From NCBI GenBank assembly GCA_016777225.1, contig JADHRW010000003.1, forward strand, positions 124,001 to 188,000: a stretch of DNA of 64,000 nucleotides, given 5' to 3'. The notes beneath the pieces were generated by a model. That model saw only the letters and a list, made by a program, of their open reading frames with translations, was not told the DNA's origin and searched no databases. The translations under genes were made by a program, and so were the position numbers. Origin of the DNA: Candidatus Thalassarchaeum sp. Its GTDB lineage: Archaea; Thermoplasmatota; Poseidoniia; Poseidoniales; Thalassarchaeaceae. This document shows, one piece after another, positions 17,140 through 26,388 of this stretch (position 1 is the first letter of the stretch; every line of letters begins with the position of its first letter).

Positions 17140-18885
17140 GTGACTGGAGTGTCTGATAGTATGGTCGATGGTAGTGATTGGAGCATAGATATTGTAGCAA
17201 TTGTTAGGAAATACTCTTTGCAAAATGCTGTAGAATATAATGGATCAGGTCAACCTGGCTCGGTACTAGGCAGAATATTAGGTGAAAGAACAGACCTAAG
17301 AAAGAACGCTAAGGAACTCAAAAAATTAGTTGAAACCGAGGTAGATGCTGCAAATAAATTAGCCTCAGAAGAAGGATTTGATGCTGCAAGGAAAGTGTTG
17401 GAAGAGACTAATCCAGAGGCATTAAATAGACAAAAACAGATAAGAAGAACCGGGCTTAAAGAGTTACCAAATGCGAAAAAAGGAGAGGTGGTTCTGAGAT
17501 TTGCTCCTAATCCAAATGGTCCATTAACATTGGGCCATGCTAGAGGAGTTACTATCAATTCTGAGTATGCTAATCTATATGATGGAAAAGTAGTTTTAAG
17601 ATTTGATGATACTGATTCTAAGGTCAAACCACCGATTAAAGAAGCTTATCGATGGATTGAATCAGATTATGAATGGCTAACTGGTAAAAAACCAGATGTA
17701 ATCATCAGAGCTTCTGAAAGAATGGATATTTACCTAGAATATGCTGAAAAAATGCTCGGAGAAGGGTTTGGATATGTATGTAAATGTTCAGCAGCAGAAT
17801 TCAAGAAATTAAGAGATAATTCTGAAGAATGCTCATGTCGAAATAAAACTGAACAAGAAAATCTCTCAGATTGGATATTGATGAATGATGGGTCATTAGG
17901 GGAAGGTACAGCAGTAGTTAGAGTAAAGACATCGGTTAATTTACCGAATCCAGCATTGAGAGATTGGCCAGCTTTAAGAATTCAACATTCATTGCATCCA
18001 ATGGTTGGTAACAAATACAAGGTATGGCCATTATTAGATTTTCAAAGTGCGATTGAAGATTATCTACAAGGAGTCACTCATATAATCAGAGGGAAGGATT
18101 TGATGGATTCAACGAGAAAACAAACTCTACTTTACGAACATTTTGATTGGGAATACCCTGAAACTTTGTATTGGGGAAGAGTCAAAATTCATGAATTTGG
18201 CAGTTTTTCTACATCTGGTATGAGAAAAGACATTGAAAAAGGAGTTTTTAATGGATGGGATGATCCTCGTTTACCGACTCTCAGAGCATTACAAAGAAGA
18301 GGATTTGATGCCGACGCAATGAAAGATTTCTGGATAGATTTGGGTTTGACTCAAAAAGATATTTCAGTGTCATTACAAACAATAGAAGCCTTCAATTCAA
18401 GTGTAATTGATGAGAGGTGCGAAAGAAGAGCATTCGTAAGAGACCCTGAATTATTAGATATTGAGTTTATTGATGGAAATTATTTATCAACACTTTCGAT
18501 AAAACGTCATCCGACGAGTCATATAGAAGGGGATAGAATATGGGACTTAATTGATAGAAAAATATATCTCGAAAAAAAAGATTTATTGAAAAAAGAAATT
18601 AGATTGAAAGATTTTGCAGATGTTGAAATAAAAAAACAGAAAGTATCTGTCCAATCTTATGAGCGCTTAGACAAAAGAGCAATTGTACATTGGCTACCTA
18701 TTTCAATGGCAAAAAAAGCAATATTAACAATTCCCGAAGGAGATAAAATAGTAATTCAAGAAGGAATGATGGAAGATTTTGAATTAATTAAAGGAAGTAT
18801 TGTTCAACTAGAAAGAGTTGGATATGCAATAATAGAATCTGAAAATAATTCAGATATAATTCAACTATTATGGTTACACGGCTAG
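17140..18885 (+). CDS. gltX: Glutamyl-tRNA synthetase, archaeal type
   Basis: Attaches glutamate to tRNA-Glu (and, in organisms with GatDE, to tRNA-Gln). The 581-aa class I enzyme has an N-terminal helical extension (~1-115), the HIGH-type motif PNPNGPLTLGHARG (about 126-139), RFDDTD in the Rossmann core, a cysteine-rich insertion (CKCSAAEF...ECSCR), and the KMSKS-like loop FSTSGMRKDIEKG near 355. The C-terminal part is the beta-barrel anticodon-binding domain typical of archaeal GluRS/GlnRS-like enzymes. The track start is GTG at 17140; an ATG at 17161 (MVDGSDW) preceded by GGAGTG is an equally good start. It is 25 bp downstream of rnhB. Confidence 0.93.
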   Translation: MTGVSDSMVDGSDWSIDIVAIVRKYSLQNAVEYNGSGQPGSVLGRILGERTDLRKNAKELKKLVETEVDAANKLASEEGFDAARKVLEETNPEALNRQKQIRRTGLKELPNAKKGEVVLRFAPNPNGPLTLGHARGVTINSEYANLYDGKVVLRFDDTDSKVKPPIKEAYRWIESDYEWLTGKKPDVIIRASERMDIYLEYAEKMLGEGFGYVCKCSAAEFKKLRDNSEECSCRNKTEQENLSDWILMNDGSLGEGTAVVRVKTSVNLPNPALRDWPALRIQHSLHPMVGNKYKVWPLLDFQSAIEDYLQGVTHIIRGKDLMDSTRKQTLLYEHFDWEYPETLYWGRVKIHEFGSFSTSGMRKDIEKGVFNGWDDPRLPTLRALQRRGFDADAMKDFWIDLGLTQKDISVSLQTIEAFNSSVIDERCERRAFVRDPELLDIEFIDGNYLSTLSIKRHPTSHIEGDRIWDLIDRKIYLEKKDLLKKEIRLKDFADVEIKKQKVSVQSYERLDKRAIVHWLPISMAKKAILTIPEGDKIVIQEGMMEDFELIKGSIVQLERVGYAIIESENNSDIIQLLWLHG

Positions 18886-18908
18886 CTATAAAATAGCACT
18901 TAAGATTG

Positions 18909-18930
18909 GCTTAATATATATCTATTAAGC
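18909..18930. promoter_or_regulatory. TATA-containing inverted repeat upstream of the 672-aa surface gene
   Basis: GCTTAATA (18909-18916) and TATTAAGC (18923-18930) form a perfect 8-bp inverted repeat around TATATC. The left arm and loop contain TTAATATATA, a good archaeal TATA box 48-57 bp before the ATG at 18968. An operator that overlaps the TATA box is the simplest reading. A gltX 3' hairpin is possible, but no T-run follows it. Confidence 0.5.
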
Positions 18931-18967
18931 GTCGCATTGAAGGGTAGTAAGCAAACCACAAGGTAAT

Positions 18968-20986
18968 ATGAGGACAGGGCTGAATGTCAAATCCTTCATA
19001 TTAGTCGCATTATTATTAGTTTCTTTCTTTAATGTCCCTGCTAATGCTCAAGATACTCAAGAGGAGACTACATCTTGTTGTAGCGATAATGATTTTGATC
19101 TATTTTTATTGGATGAATCATCCAATGGTAGATTATCTCCTTTCGAGAATGAATTATCAGAAGAGTTCTCAGCTACGGTTTCTGCTTGGCAACAAGGAGA
19201 AATTGAAGTAGGTACATGGGAAGTAATTTGGGGAACTGAGGGTGATTACTCTAGTCAAACATGGTCTTTTATTATACCATACCAAGTTGAAGGCGCAGTA
19301 GGTGTCACTATAAATTCAACATTAGACATTAGAATAGGTGGCTCATTTTATTCAGGTAATGCTGGTCCAGGAGGTGTTGAACCATTTATTCAGGATACAG
19401 GTGAGTTACAGATTTCAGTAGAAGTCTCTTCAGGTACCGTGAATGATGGAGACAAAGTAGAAGTCTCTCTTTCGGTGAATAGTTTACTTTTCGCTAATCC
19501 TACCGCAGACGCGGGATTGACTTTTTCTTGGGGTTCAGATGAATCAGTTGCTAAAGTAACTGGACGTATGCCATTAGTTGACATTAAGATGAAAGATGCA
19601 AGTGTGACATCGGGGTTAGTTTACTTCCCGATAATTGTCAATTCAGGATTTGATGGAGATATGTGGTCATTGTCTTCTGGAAGTTTCTTATTACAGGGAA
19701 CGCCTCTAACACTGAGCCCTATTGCTACGCCCTTAGAAACAGGAGTAGAAGTAACATTTGTTTGGGAGATGCCTGAAGATACTCAAAACGGAATTTATAC
19801 CACAGAATTCATAATTTCTCCACAATCTGGTTTGGATATTGTCACCTCCAGGTCACATGAAATAAATGTGGAAGACAATAGTGGAGGTGGTGGTGGCTAT
19901 TATCCTGCATCAGAACCATTAAGGACAAGTGGATCAATAATTAATGTAGAAGTAGATGCAAAATTCGAAGGAGATATTATAGAAAAGAAAATTGAAATTT
20001 CTTTTGATAGTGCTATGTCTCAATGGATGAGATGGGGTATGGATAATATTGGAAATACAAGTTTAGATTCTAATAGTTGGTGGAAGAATTTGAATTCATA
20101 TTCAGATTCTGTAGCTACATCTAATAGGAATAACGGAAAAGTAGACGATGATGAATTACTTGCATTAACATCACATATTACTGGTTCTTCATCAGATATG
20201 AGATCTTTCATGCAAAATGGACTTTCATTGGATATTGAATCAATTATTGGTGTTAACCCTGTTGATTTAGGAGCAACATCTTATGAAATTGATATGGGAG
20301 GAACGAGATCATTTGCTGCAGAAGAAATTACAATTATTATTCAAACATCATATTCTGTTATAAATAATCAAAGACAATTATTAATTGAAGATTTTATCCG
20401 TAACCCTACGAATAATTATTGGAAAGAAGTGAATATAGATGTTGAAATAAAAACGACTATGCTTGCCGGCTTAGGTCCGGTATCTGCAGAGAATATAGAT
20501 TTTAATCATCGAAGATGGATCTTCATGGAAAGTATACAAATTAAAGAAGAACAGATAGAAGATGACGAAGATTTCAAAATAGAATTTTTACCATCCGGTA
20601 ATATGGCATTTAGTCCACTAATATCAGCAATGATATCAGTATTTGCACTTTGTGTGGCGATTGCAATGGGATTATTCCTAACTAGGAAAAGAAGTAGTGT
20701 GCCTTCATTAATTACAGTAATCGCTTTAGGAGGTTTGTCATTTGTTGTATATATTCTTGGTATGCCTATGCAGATTGTCTTAGCAATAGTTGCATCCAGT
20801 GTTTTACTTGTTTTCCCGATATCTCTTGTATCACCTAAATCATCTAATGAAAATAGTTCGATAAGAAAGAGAGGCCCGCGGATTGAATGTCCGGCTTGTG
20901 GGACTAGCAATACTGTAGAATCTAAAGTACGTCCATTAAGATTTGAATGTTCAGGCTGTGACGTAATGTTAAGAATTGAAGAATAA
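18968..20986 (+). CDS. Secreted/membrane protein with cytoplasmic C-terminal zinc ribbon
   Basis: Family not recognised. The 672-aa protein has a signal peptide (residues 1-28, ending PANAQ), an extracellular region of ~540 residues rich in beta-strand-like sequence with a Gly-rich linker (SGGGGGYYPAS near 310), three closely spaced transmembrane helices (~540-630) and a short cytoplasmic end bearing CPACGTSNTVES...CSGC, a two-CxxC zinc ribbon. The topology suggests a surface sensor or assembly factor with an intracellular nucleic-acid or protein-binding ribbon; this is inference only. It has its own TATA-bearing promoter and ends with a stop codon abutting that of the minus-strand neighbour. 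Confidence 0.75.
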   Translation: MRTGLNVKSFILVALLLVSFFNVPANAQDTQEETTSCCSDNDFDLFLLDESSNGRLSPFENELSEEFSATVSAWQQGEIEVGTWEVIWGTEGDYSSQTWSFIIPYQVEGAVGVTINSTLDIRIGGSFYSGNAGPGGVEPFIQDTGELQISVEVSSGTVNDGDKVEVSLSVNSLLFANPTADAGLTFSWGSDESVAKVTGRMPLVDIKMKDASVTSGLVYFPIIVNSGFDGDMWSLSSGSFLLQGTPLTLSPIATPLETGVEVTFVWEMPEDTQNGIYTTEFIISPQSGLDIVTSRSHEINVEDNSGGGGGYYPASEPLRTSGSIINVEVDAKFEGDIIEKKIEISFDSAMSQWMRWGMDNIGNTSLDSNSWWKNLNSYSDSVATSNRNNGKVDDDELLALTSHITGSSSDMRSFMQNGLSLDIESIIGVNPVDLGATSYEIDMGGTRSFAAEEITIIIQTSYSVINNQRQLLIEDFIRNPTNNYWKEVNIDVEIKTTMLAGLGPVSAENIDFNHRRWIFMESIQIKEEQIEDDEDFKIEFLPSGNMAFSPLISAMISVFALCVAIAMGLFLTRKRSSVPSLITVIALGGLSFVVYILGMPMQIVLAIVASSVLLVFPISLVSPKSSNENSSIRKRGPRIECPACGTSNTVESKVRPLRFECSGCDVMLRIEE

Positions 20987-21868
20987 TTATATTGAACCAT
21001 CTCTAATTAATTTATCAATTAATTTACTAGAAGCGACATTAGGACTATCTTCATCCCAAAATTTTCTAGCAATTGATACTTGACTAGCTAAATCTGTCGA
21101 CCATCCTGAAGCCATTACGCAATGCCATACAATCTCTTCAAGTCTAGACGTAGATGGTTTAGACCGTATGAGAGATTGGCGGACCAGATGAGATAATGCT
21201 CTAGCCCTACCTTCTAAATCTAGTGTTATCCACCTAGATGAAATAGCGTTAAGTGCATCAACATCTATCCATTCATAGTCAGAAACGTCTGGTTCTGGGA
21301 CTTCTGGCAAAGGGATAATTCGAATTACCCCCTCATCTGAAAGTATATCTCGGAGAGCGCTATAAAGAGGGTCATAAGTATGATCTAATGCAGTATCAAC
21401 CCAATTCCCTGAGATTAACCATGGCCTTAATCTCCGAGTATGGGGGCCATGAGGAGATATTAATTGAGCTAATGCATGACATTGAGCTACGGAGGTTAGA
21501 GGACCTTTGCGGAAATCTCCTTTATGACCAGTTAACCCATCAACTATTGATGAAGAGATAGTTAATCTAAAGGGGTTTGTGGAAATTTTAGTAATTGATG
21601 AATCATCATTGATTATTTTTATCCATGAACCCTCTTTTGGTTCTATAATACTGAACTTTCTTCTGTATGATATACCATTATCTATCAACGAGGATTCGAT
21701 AACAGATATTGACAATGAACCTAGTAAATTAGGTTCACATAAGAGAAATATAGGTTCATTTAATCTTTTAATTTCAGTAGATGCCGCTACTAATACTTCA
21801 GATACACTGGCGAATTGAATCTCTTCAACCAACTGCCTCATGCTATACCGTAGAGGGTTCAGGTTCAA
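20987..21868 (-). CDS. Protein of unknown function beside rps15; possible degenerate DHH/RecJ-like protein
   Basis: No family is certain. In many archaea the gene next to rps15 is a RecJ-like (GAN/Cdc45-related) DHH protein, and this 293-aa product has a comparable N-terminal layout: a helix (SVSEVLVAASTEIKRL), a strand (PIFLLCEP), a helix with SISVIESSLIDNGI, a second strand (YRRKFSII) and later IVDGLTGHKGDF where RecJ proteins carry a GxxGD block. The catalytic Asp/His residues of the DHH motifs are missing, and the length is well below the usual ~450 aa. An inactive replisome-associated paralogue is one hypothesis; an unrelated protein is equally possible. It starts 17 bp after the rps15 stop, which supports co-transcription. 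Confidence 0.6.
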   Translation of the reverse strand: MNLNPLRYSMRQLVEEIQFASVSEVLVAASTEIKRLNEPIFLLCEPNLLGSLSISVIESSLIDNGISYRRKFSIIEPKEGSWIKIINDDSSITKISTNPFRLTISSSIVDGLTGHKGDFRKGPLTSVAQCHALAQLISPHGPHTRRLRPWLISGNWVDTALDHTYDPLYSALRDILSDEGVIRIIPLPEVPEPDVSDYEWIDVDALNAISSRWITLDLEGRARALSHLVRQSLIRSKPSTSRLEEIVWHCVMASGWSTDLASQVSIARKFWDEDSPNVASSKLIDKLIRDGSI

Positions 21869-21884
21869 ATCTTATTTGTAAGAC

Positions 21885-22340
21885 TCATTCAACCATTAAT
21901 CTCAATTGGTCACGCTTGTAAGCCCAACTAGATGATAAACGACCAGTTCCAATGTAGTACTTAGCCAGGCGACGGATACGAGATTCACAAAGTTCTAGTT
22001 GTCGACGGTTATGCAAATCCTTCTTGTTAGAATTTAGGTGATCAATCAAACTTAGTGCTTTACGCATAAGATTCATCATATCTTCAGGATAAGTAGAAGT
22101 AAGATCATTGCGCTCTAACGTTTTAGATAACCTCTCGCCCATGACTAGGCGGACATCAGGTACAGCATGCATATCCCTCAGCATAGAACCTATTTTTGCA
22201 GAAGAGTGACCCGCTCTAGCATATTTCAGTATAAGTTCTTCAACAGTACTTTTATCAGATTCTGACCATGAAGGGGCGACATCAGTATTTGGCTTAGAAG
22301 AACCACTTGTTCCTTTTCCTTTGCTGTGCATACGTGCCAT
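21885..22340 (-). CDS. rps15: 30S ribosomal protein S15
   Basis: A primary-binding small-subunit protein that contacts 16S rRNA helix 22. The 151-aa archaeal/eukaryotic form (S13e-like) starts MARMHSKGKGTSGSSKP, with the N-terminal extension that bacterial S15 lacks, and continues with KIGSMLRDMHAVPDVR and the conserved core DLHNRRQLELCESRIRRLAKYY. The start is supported by TGAGGTC five bases upstream. The gene is transcribed toward the 293-aa unknown protein. Confidence 0.95.
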   Translation of the reverse strand: MARMHSKGKGTSGSSKPNTDVAPSWSESDKSTVEELILKYARAGHSSAKIGSMLRDMHAVPDVRLVMGERLSKTLERNDLTSTYPEDMMNLMRKALSLIDHLNSNKKDLHNRRQLELCESRIRRLAKYYIGTGRLSSSWAYKRDQLRLMVE

Positions 22341-22414
22341 TTCAAGACCTCAGGTATCCGGCCGACCTGCTGCCCCTCTTTAATCGCTACGCTAACTCAT
22401 ACAACCGATTTCAG
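22341..22414 (-). other. Short gap between arcS and rps15
   Basis: This 74-bp gap contains the rps15 Shine-Dalgarno (TGAGGTC on the minus strand at 22346-22352). I tested it for a tRNA because of its size and found no TPsiC-like or anticodon stem pattern. Confidence 0.4.
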
Positions 22415-24199
22415 TTACAAACGGTGTTGAGCACGGGCCAATCTACTAGGACCATCAGGCCATTCCCAACCTGCTGCTTCAGCTCTTGCGGAACCTATTA
22501 AGAGATTATCTTGATATACCAAAATTTCATCACCTATTCTTATACTTCCTTTAAAGTCAATTACATTCGATGAAAATAAATCACCTCGCCAATCAAAACC
22601 TGGCATAAGATGTGCTTCAGGAAATTCGCCACTTTCTTCTAGTAATGGAAGACAGGCTTTGGTGAAAGAGAAGCGACCCAATCTAGGATTCCATAATGCG
22701 AGTTGAGTTCCATCTTTGCGAATAGTGAAGATTGGAGGTCTACCTTGAATTCCGGTACCATCTAGCCATTTATCAGTACCATGCTGAAATCTAGACAATG
22801 CTCTTAGTTTACCTAATCTATGTTTACTTTCTTTAACATTTATTAGATTAAACTCTTCAACAGATTGTTCGATAATCTGGTTTAAATTTTCTAATGCTTC
22901 GGGAGAACCAGCCGTTAAGGCTTTTCTCGTATCAATAATTTCTAATGATTCTGATGTAATCTCTATGCCACTATGATTGATGATTCTTAAGTAATTATTT
23001 CTTGAAGTATATTCTGAAATCATTTTCCGAATAACTATCAATTCATCAGAATCCCAATCACCAGTTACTGGAATATCATAATTACCTGCGGGCCATATAT
23101 CTTCTAGTTCACGTGGAACTAAACCGAGAGGAGCAGTTACTATGACTTCATGCACGGCATTAGAAGTAATTGAACGACTAAATCTTTTATGTGATGCTGA
23201 TAAGCGATATGGTTTAGTGGCAGAACAAGGTAAGAGAACTAATACTTTTGATTGATGTTCAGGAGGCGTATGATCAAGAGATACTCTTTGCCTCCAATCT
23301 TGAATTAATGGGTCATCTCTACTGGAATAACTATGGCATCTTAATTCATGAAATTGACCTTTTACTCGTGATAAGCCTGAGATACTACCATCTAGGCTAG
23401 ACATTCGTGCATCGTGAATACGTAATCTTTCAACAGAACGAGGGCTAGATATTGCCTGTTTTTCAACTAATTCTCTTAGATTCCCTTGCCTTATAGCAGA
23501 TCTAGTTGCAGCGAGAGAGTTTTTCCATGCAATTATTTGAGATGACATTGATGAATCTTCGTCAATTGACTCTTCCACCTCTCTTGGACCATTTTCACTT
23601 AAAATTACACCAAGAGAGCTCGCATGACGAGATCTTGCTAAATCAAATAAGTCAACGCCCATCCAAGCCAGAATGGCACAATTATCTGGACCACCTATAC
23701 CAGGAGTCCAAATTAGAGAAGAAGGAAACCTAGTTCTTAGAATGAATAAGGCTTCTGACAATAGCCCTTTTTGATTTGCTAATTGAGGAGCGTCTGTAAG
23801 AATAATTATTGAAGGCACTAGATCTTTATTATTGAGAGATAAATCATGATGAAGTGATTGCCAAGATATAGGTAATATCTCACCTCCAGCTGCGAATTCA
23901 CCTGAATTAGATTCTACCAAACTAGGAGGTAGAACTAATCCTTCTGTTGCTTCCCATAAATCTAGACCATCAAATGGCAAAGTAAGATTAGTTCGTGTTT
24001 TTATAGATAACTTGGCAGGTAACGAGCTAGAATCTCTAGAAAATTCAAATGGAGCTAGAGAAAATGATAAATTTTCATCATCTGATGATAAAATAAGAGC
24101 GGGGGACCATGAGGCAGGGGAATTTCTATCACCTAAGCTGAATAAACGCCCAAAACGGTGTCTTGCGACAACACTTCGTGCTAGAGGGCGCTCATCCAT
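22415..24199 (-). CDS. arcS: Archaeosine synthase
   Basis: Converts preQ0 at position 15 of archaeal tRNA to the archaeosine pathway product (TgtA2 family, amidotransferase-like). Domains in order: a TGT-like barrel remnant (RFGRLFSLGD...SPALIL near the start; GGPDNCAILAWMGVDLFD later), the ArcS-specific core with LLPCSATKPYRLSASHKRF and VIVTAPLGLVPRELEDIWP, then VPVTGDWDSDE as IPVTGDWDSDEL, and a C-terminal PUA RNA-binding domain (IRIGDEILVYQDNLLIGSARA). The first ATG is at 24199. The track start at 24292 is a TTG that would overlap the divergent neighbour's first 31 bases. The true start is unsure within these 31 codons. Confidence 0.87.
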   Translation of the reverse strand: MDERPLARSVVARHRFGRLFSLGDRNSPASWSPALILSSDDENLSFSLAPFEFSRDSSSLPAKLSIKTRTNLTLPFDGLDLWEATEGLVLPPSLVESNSGEFAAGGEILPISWQSLHHDLSLNNKDLVPSIIILTDAPQLANQKGLLSEALFILRTRFPSSLIWTPGIGGPDNCAILAWMGVDLFDLARSRHASSLGVILSENGPREVEESIDEDSSMSSQIIAWKNSLAATRSAIRQGNLRELVEKQAISSPRSVERLRIHDARMSSLDGSISGLSRVKGQFHELRCHSYSSRDDPLIQDWRQRVSLDHTPPEHQSKVLVLLPCSATKPYRLSASHKRFSRSITSNAVHEVIVTAPLGLVPRELEDIWPAGNYDIPVTGDWDSDELIVIRKMISEYTSRNNYLRIINHSGIEITSESLEIIDTRKALTAGSPEALENLNQIIEQSVEEFNLINVKESKHRLGKLRALSRFQHGTDKWLDGTGIQGRPPIFTIRKDGTQLALWNPRLGRFSFTKACLPLLEESGEFPEAHLMPGFDWRGDLFSSNVIDFKGSIRIGDEILVYQDNLLIGSARAEAAGWEWPDGPSRLARAQHRL

Positions 24200-24261
24200 A
24201 CATACTGCGGACGAAGCATTTCGCTTGAAGCATTCTAAGAGGAGACCATGTCCGAGAGACC

Positions 24262-26388
24262 GTGAGACGTATAGGAGTGCTGGCCTTAGCAATATTATTT
24301 CTTAGTTCAAGTGCTATTGTCGCCAACGGACAATCAGAAGAAAAAACTCTTATTATTGAAGAAAATATAAATTATTCAGGACCTTTTTGGTATAGCGTAT
24401 CTTGTCTGAAAGTAAGTTGTCCGGGATTAAGTCTGGAAATAATCGATGGTTTAGAAAATTATAATTTAGTAGATGACCACTTTATTGAATGGGCGGGAGA
24501 ATTAAATTCAAGTTCTGTCGTTAGAGTGTTATCTAATTCAGGAGTCTTAATTGAAGATATTTCTATTCAAACATTTGAAATTAATGAATACTCAATAATT
24601 GAAGATGAAGACCTAATTGATTCAATACCTTCACCGGGGAATCAAGACAGTTACTATACAATAGTTACATCAGATATATGTTCACTAGGAAATTGTAATT
24701 CAGATATAGAAGAGCATGAAAGAAAAGCCGAATATGTAGGTATCCTAGAAAACTACTCCGACCAAGATTCAATAAAGATATTTGGAGAATTTGGAGATGT
24801 CATAGAAGTATCTCAGATATTAGGTGATGAAAACCTAAGAATGGAAGTTTGGCATAGAAATAATCAACAAAAGGTATTGATTACTAACAATTTGTTCGAT
24901 AGTGATAATTATTTTATTGATTATCCAGAAGATAGTGAGCTTTGGTTACGAATTAACTCAGATTCAAGTAAGGATTCATATCCGTACAAATTTATAGTTT
25001 ATAGAAATAATCAATCTCAAGAATCCCCTATAGGCGGAGAACTGACTGTGCCATGGATTCATGGTGATGCTTTGACTTATCAAGAATCTTGGTTTTATGA
25101 ATCATATATTTCTAAATTAGATAAAAATGGAGATTCTTTACTTTTTAATATAGGATCAGATACAGAAGTGAATATACTATGTTCTTCAAGTAACAGTAAT
25201 ATGATTTTTGAGACATATTTGATTAGTCATAGCGGAGTCATGAAAAATATATCCCTAGAGAATGGTACATGTCCAGAAACTATTTTCTCCCATGAAGACA
25301 CCGTTTCAGTAGAATTTTGGATTAAATCGGAAGAAACTGGGAAGTGGAATATTACTATCAATCCCATTAGACCACTTGATGGAGGCGCATTATCAGATGC
25401 ACCTGAAACAAGGTGGTTGACTCAACCAGATAAAAGATGGAGTGGTATTCAATTAGAGGCAGAAATTACAGGAAGTCTACATAATGGGGATAATGTGGAT
25501 ATTTATTTAATTGAAATATCTGATCTAAATGGTTCGAGAATTTATCTAAATGAATTATTTAAATCTGAAGTTAATTATACTATCCAAGAGATTAATCAAG
25601 ATACAGGACAGCTAGTTAATACCTCGAATGGACAAACTATCGTGTTACCGCTAGGAAATCACTCACTAAGGATAGAAAGAAGAGCAGATTTAGGAATAGA
25701 AATTAATTATATATTTAAATTAGAATATCTCGGAGAATACCAAGAACCAGAAATTAAGGATTATCAAGATTTATCTTGGATGTTCGATGATTTTTATAAA
25801 CTAATAGGAGCACTATTCCTAACTCCTCTAATGATTGTAATATATTGGAATCGAAAAGCAATTATCAATCGTGAAAGCATAGCTGCAGATATACAATTAC
25901 ATGATATGAAAAGATTACAAAGAATTAGGGAAAGACTTTCCGAACAGTTACGGAATGAGGAGTCTAAAGATGAAAAAATTATTGACTCTGCTCTAAAACA
26001 GTTAGGAGAAAGTCCATGGATCTCAATAAATGAAGTATGGGGAAAACCGATACTGACCCATATGACTAATCAGATAGATATTTCTGCTTGGAGAATCGTA
26101 GAAAATAATAAAAATCTTCTTCTAGGCATAAAAGTAGGGAATTGGGATTGGAAAATTGCCGCAATGAAGATAAATTTCCCTGAAGGGGCAAAACTGACAA
26201 TAACTGATGTATCGCCTAAGCATTTATTTCAAGATGATGAAATCTTTCTAGGTACTATGAAAAAGGATACTCAGATATTTCTAAGAATATCCATGACAGG
26301 CGAAAATGCCAACCTAGGATTACAATTTTCTGGCTTAGTTAATGGAGAACCTTTGGCAGCAGTCCCGAATAAAGTCATTGATTGGTAA
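24262..26388 (+). CDS. Surface protein with one membrane anchor and large cytoplasmic tail
   Basis: Not recognised. The 708-aa product starts at a GTG with an evident signal peptide (RRIGVLALAILFLSSSAIVANG). Residues ~25-510 are extracellular and Asn/Ser/Asp-rich with many potential N-glycosylation sites; the segments around 50-130 and 390-500 read as PPC-like beta-sandwich domains. A transmembrane helix (LIGALFLTPLMIVIYW, about 514-530) is followed by ~175 cytoplasmic residues, including a charged helix (DMKRLQRIRERLSEQL) and a compact beta domain. A signalling or cytoskeletal tether is possible. Its stop abuts the dnaJ stop as TAATTA. Confidence 0.72.
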   Translation: MRRIGVLALAILFLSSSAIVANGQSEEKTLIIEENINYSGPFWYSVSCLKVSCPGLSLEIIDGLENYNLVDDHFIEWAGELNSSSVVRVLSNSGVLIEDISIQTFEINEYSIIEDEDLIDSIPSPGNQDSYYTIVTSDICSLGNCNSDIEEHERKAEYVGILENYSDQDSIKIFGEFGDVIEVSQILGDENLRMEVWHRNNQQKVLITNNLFDSDNYFIDYPEDSELWLRINSDSSKDSYPYKFIVYRNNQSQESPIGGELTVPWIHGDALTYQESWFYESYISKLDKNGDSLLFNIGSDTEVNILCSSSNSNMIFETYLISHSGVMKNISLENGTCPETIFSHEDTVSVEFWIKSEETGKWNITINPIRPLDGGALSDAPETRWLTQPDKRWSGIQLEAEITGSLHNGDNVDIYLIEISDLNGSRIYLNELFKSEVNYTIQEINQDTGQLVNTSNGQTIVLPLGNHSLRIERRADLGIEINYIFKLEYLGEYQEPEIKDYQDLSWMFDDFYKLIGALFLTPLMIVIYWNRKAIINRESIAADIQLHDMKRLQRIRERLSEQLRNEESKDEKIIDSALKQLGESPWISINEVWGKPILTHMTNQIDISAWRIVENNKNLLLGIKVGNWDWKIAAMKINFPEGAKLTITDVSPKHLFQDDEIFLGTMKKDTQIFLRISMTGENANLGLQFSGLVNGEPLAAVPNKVIDW

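Noticed and set aside
22341-22414. tRNA in the 74-bp gap between arcS and rps15
   Set aside because: The size is suitable, but no D, anticodon or TPsiC pattern is present on either strand.
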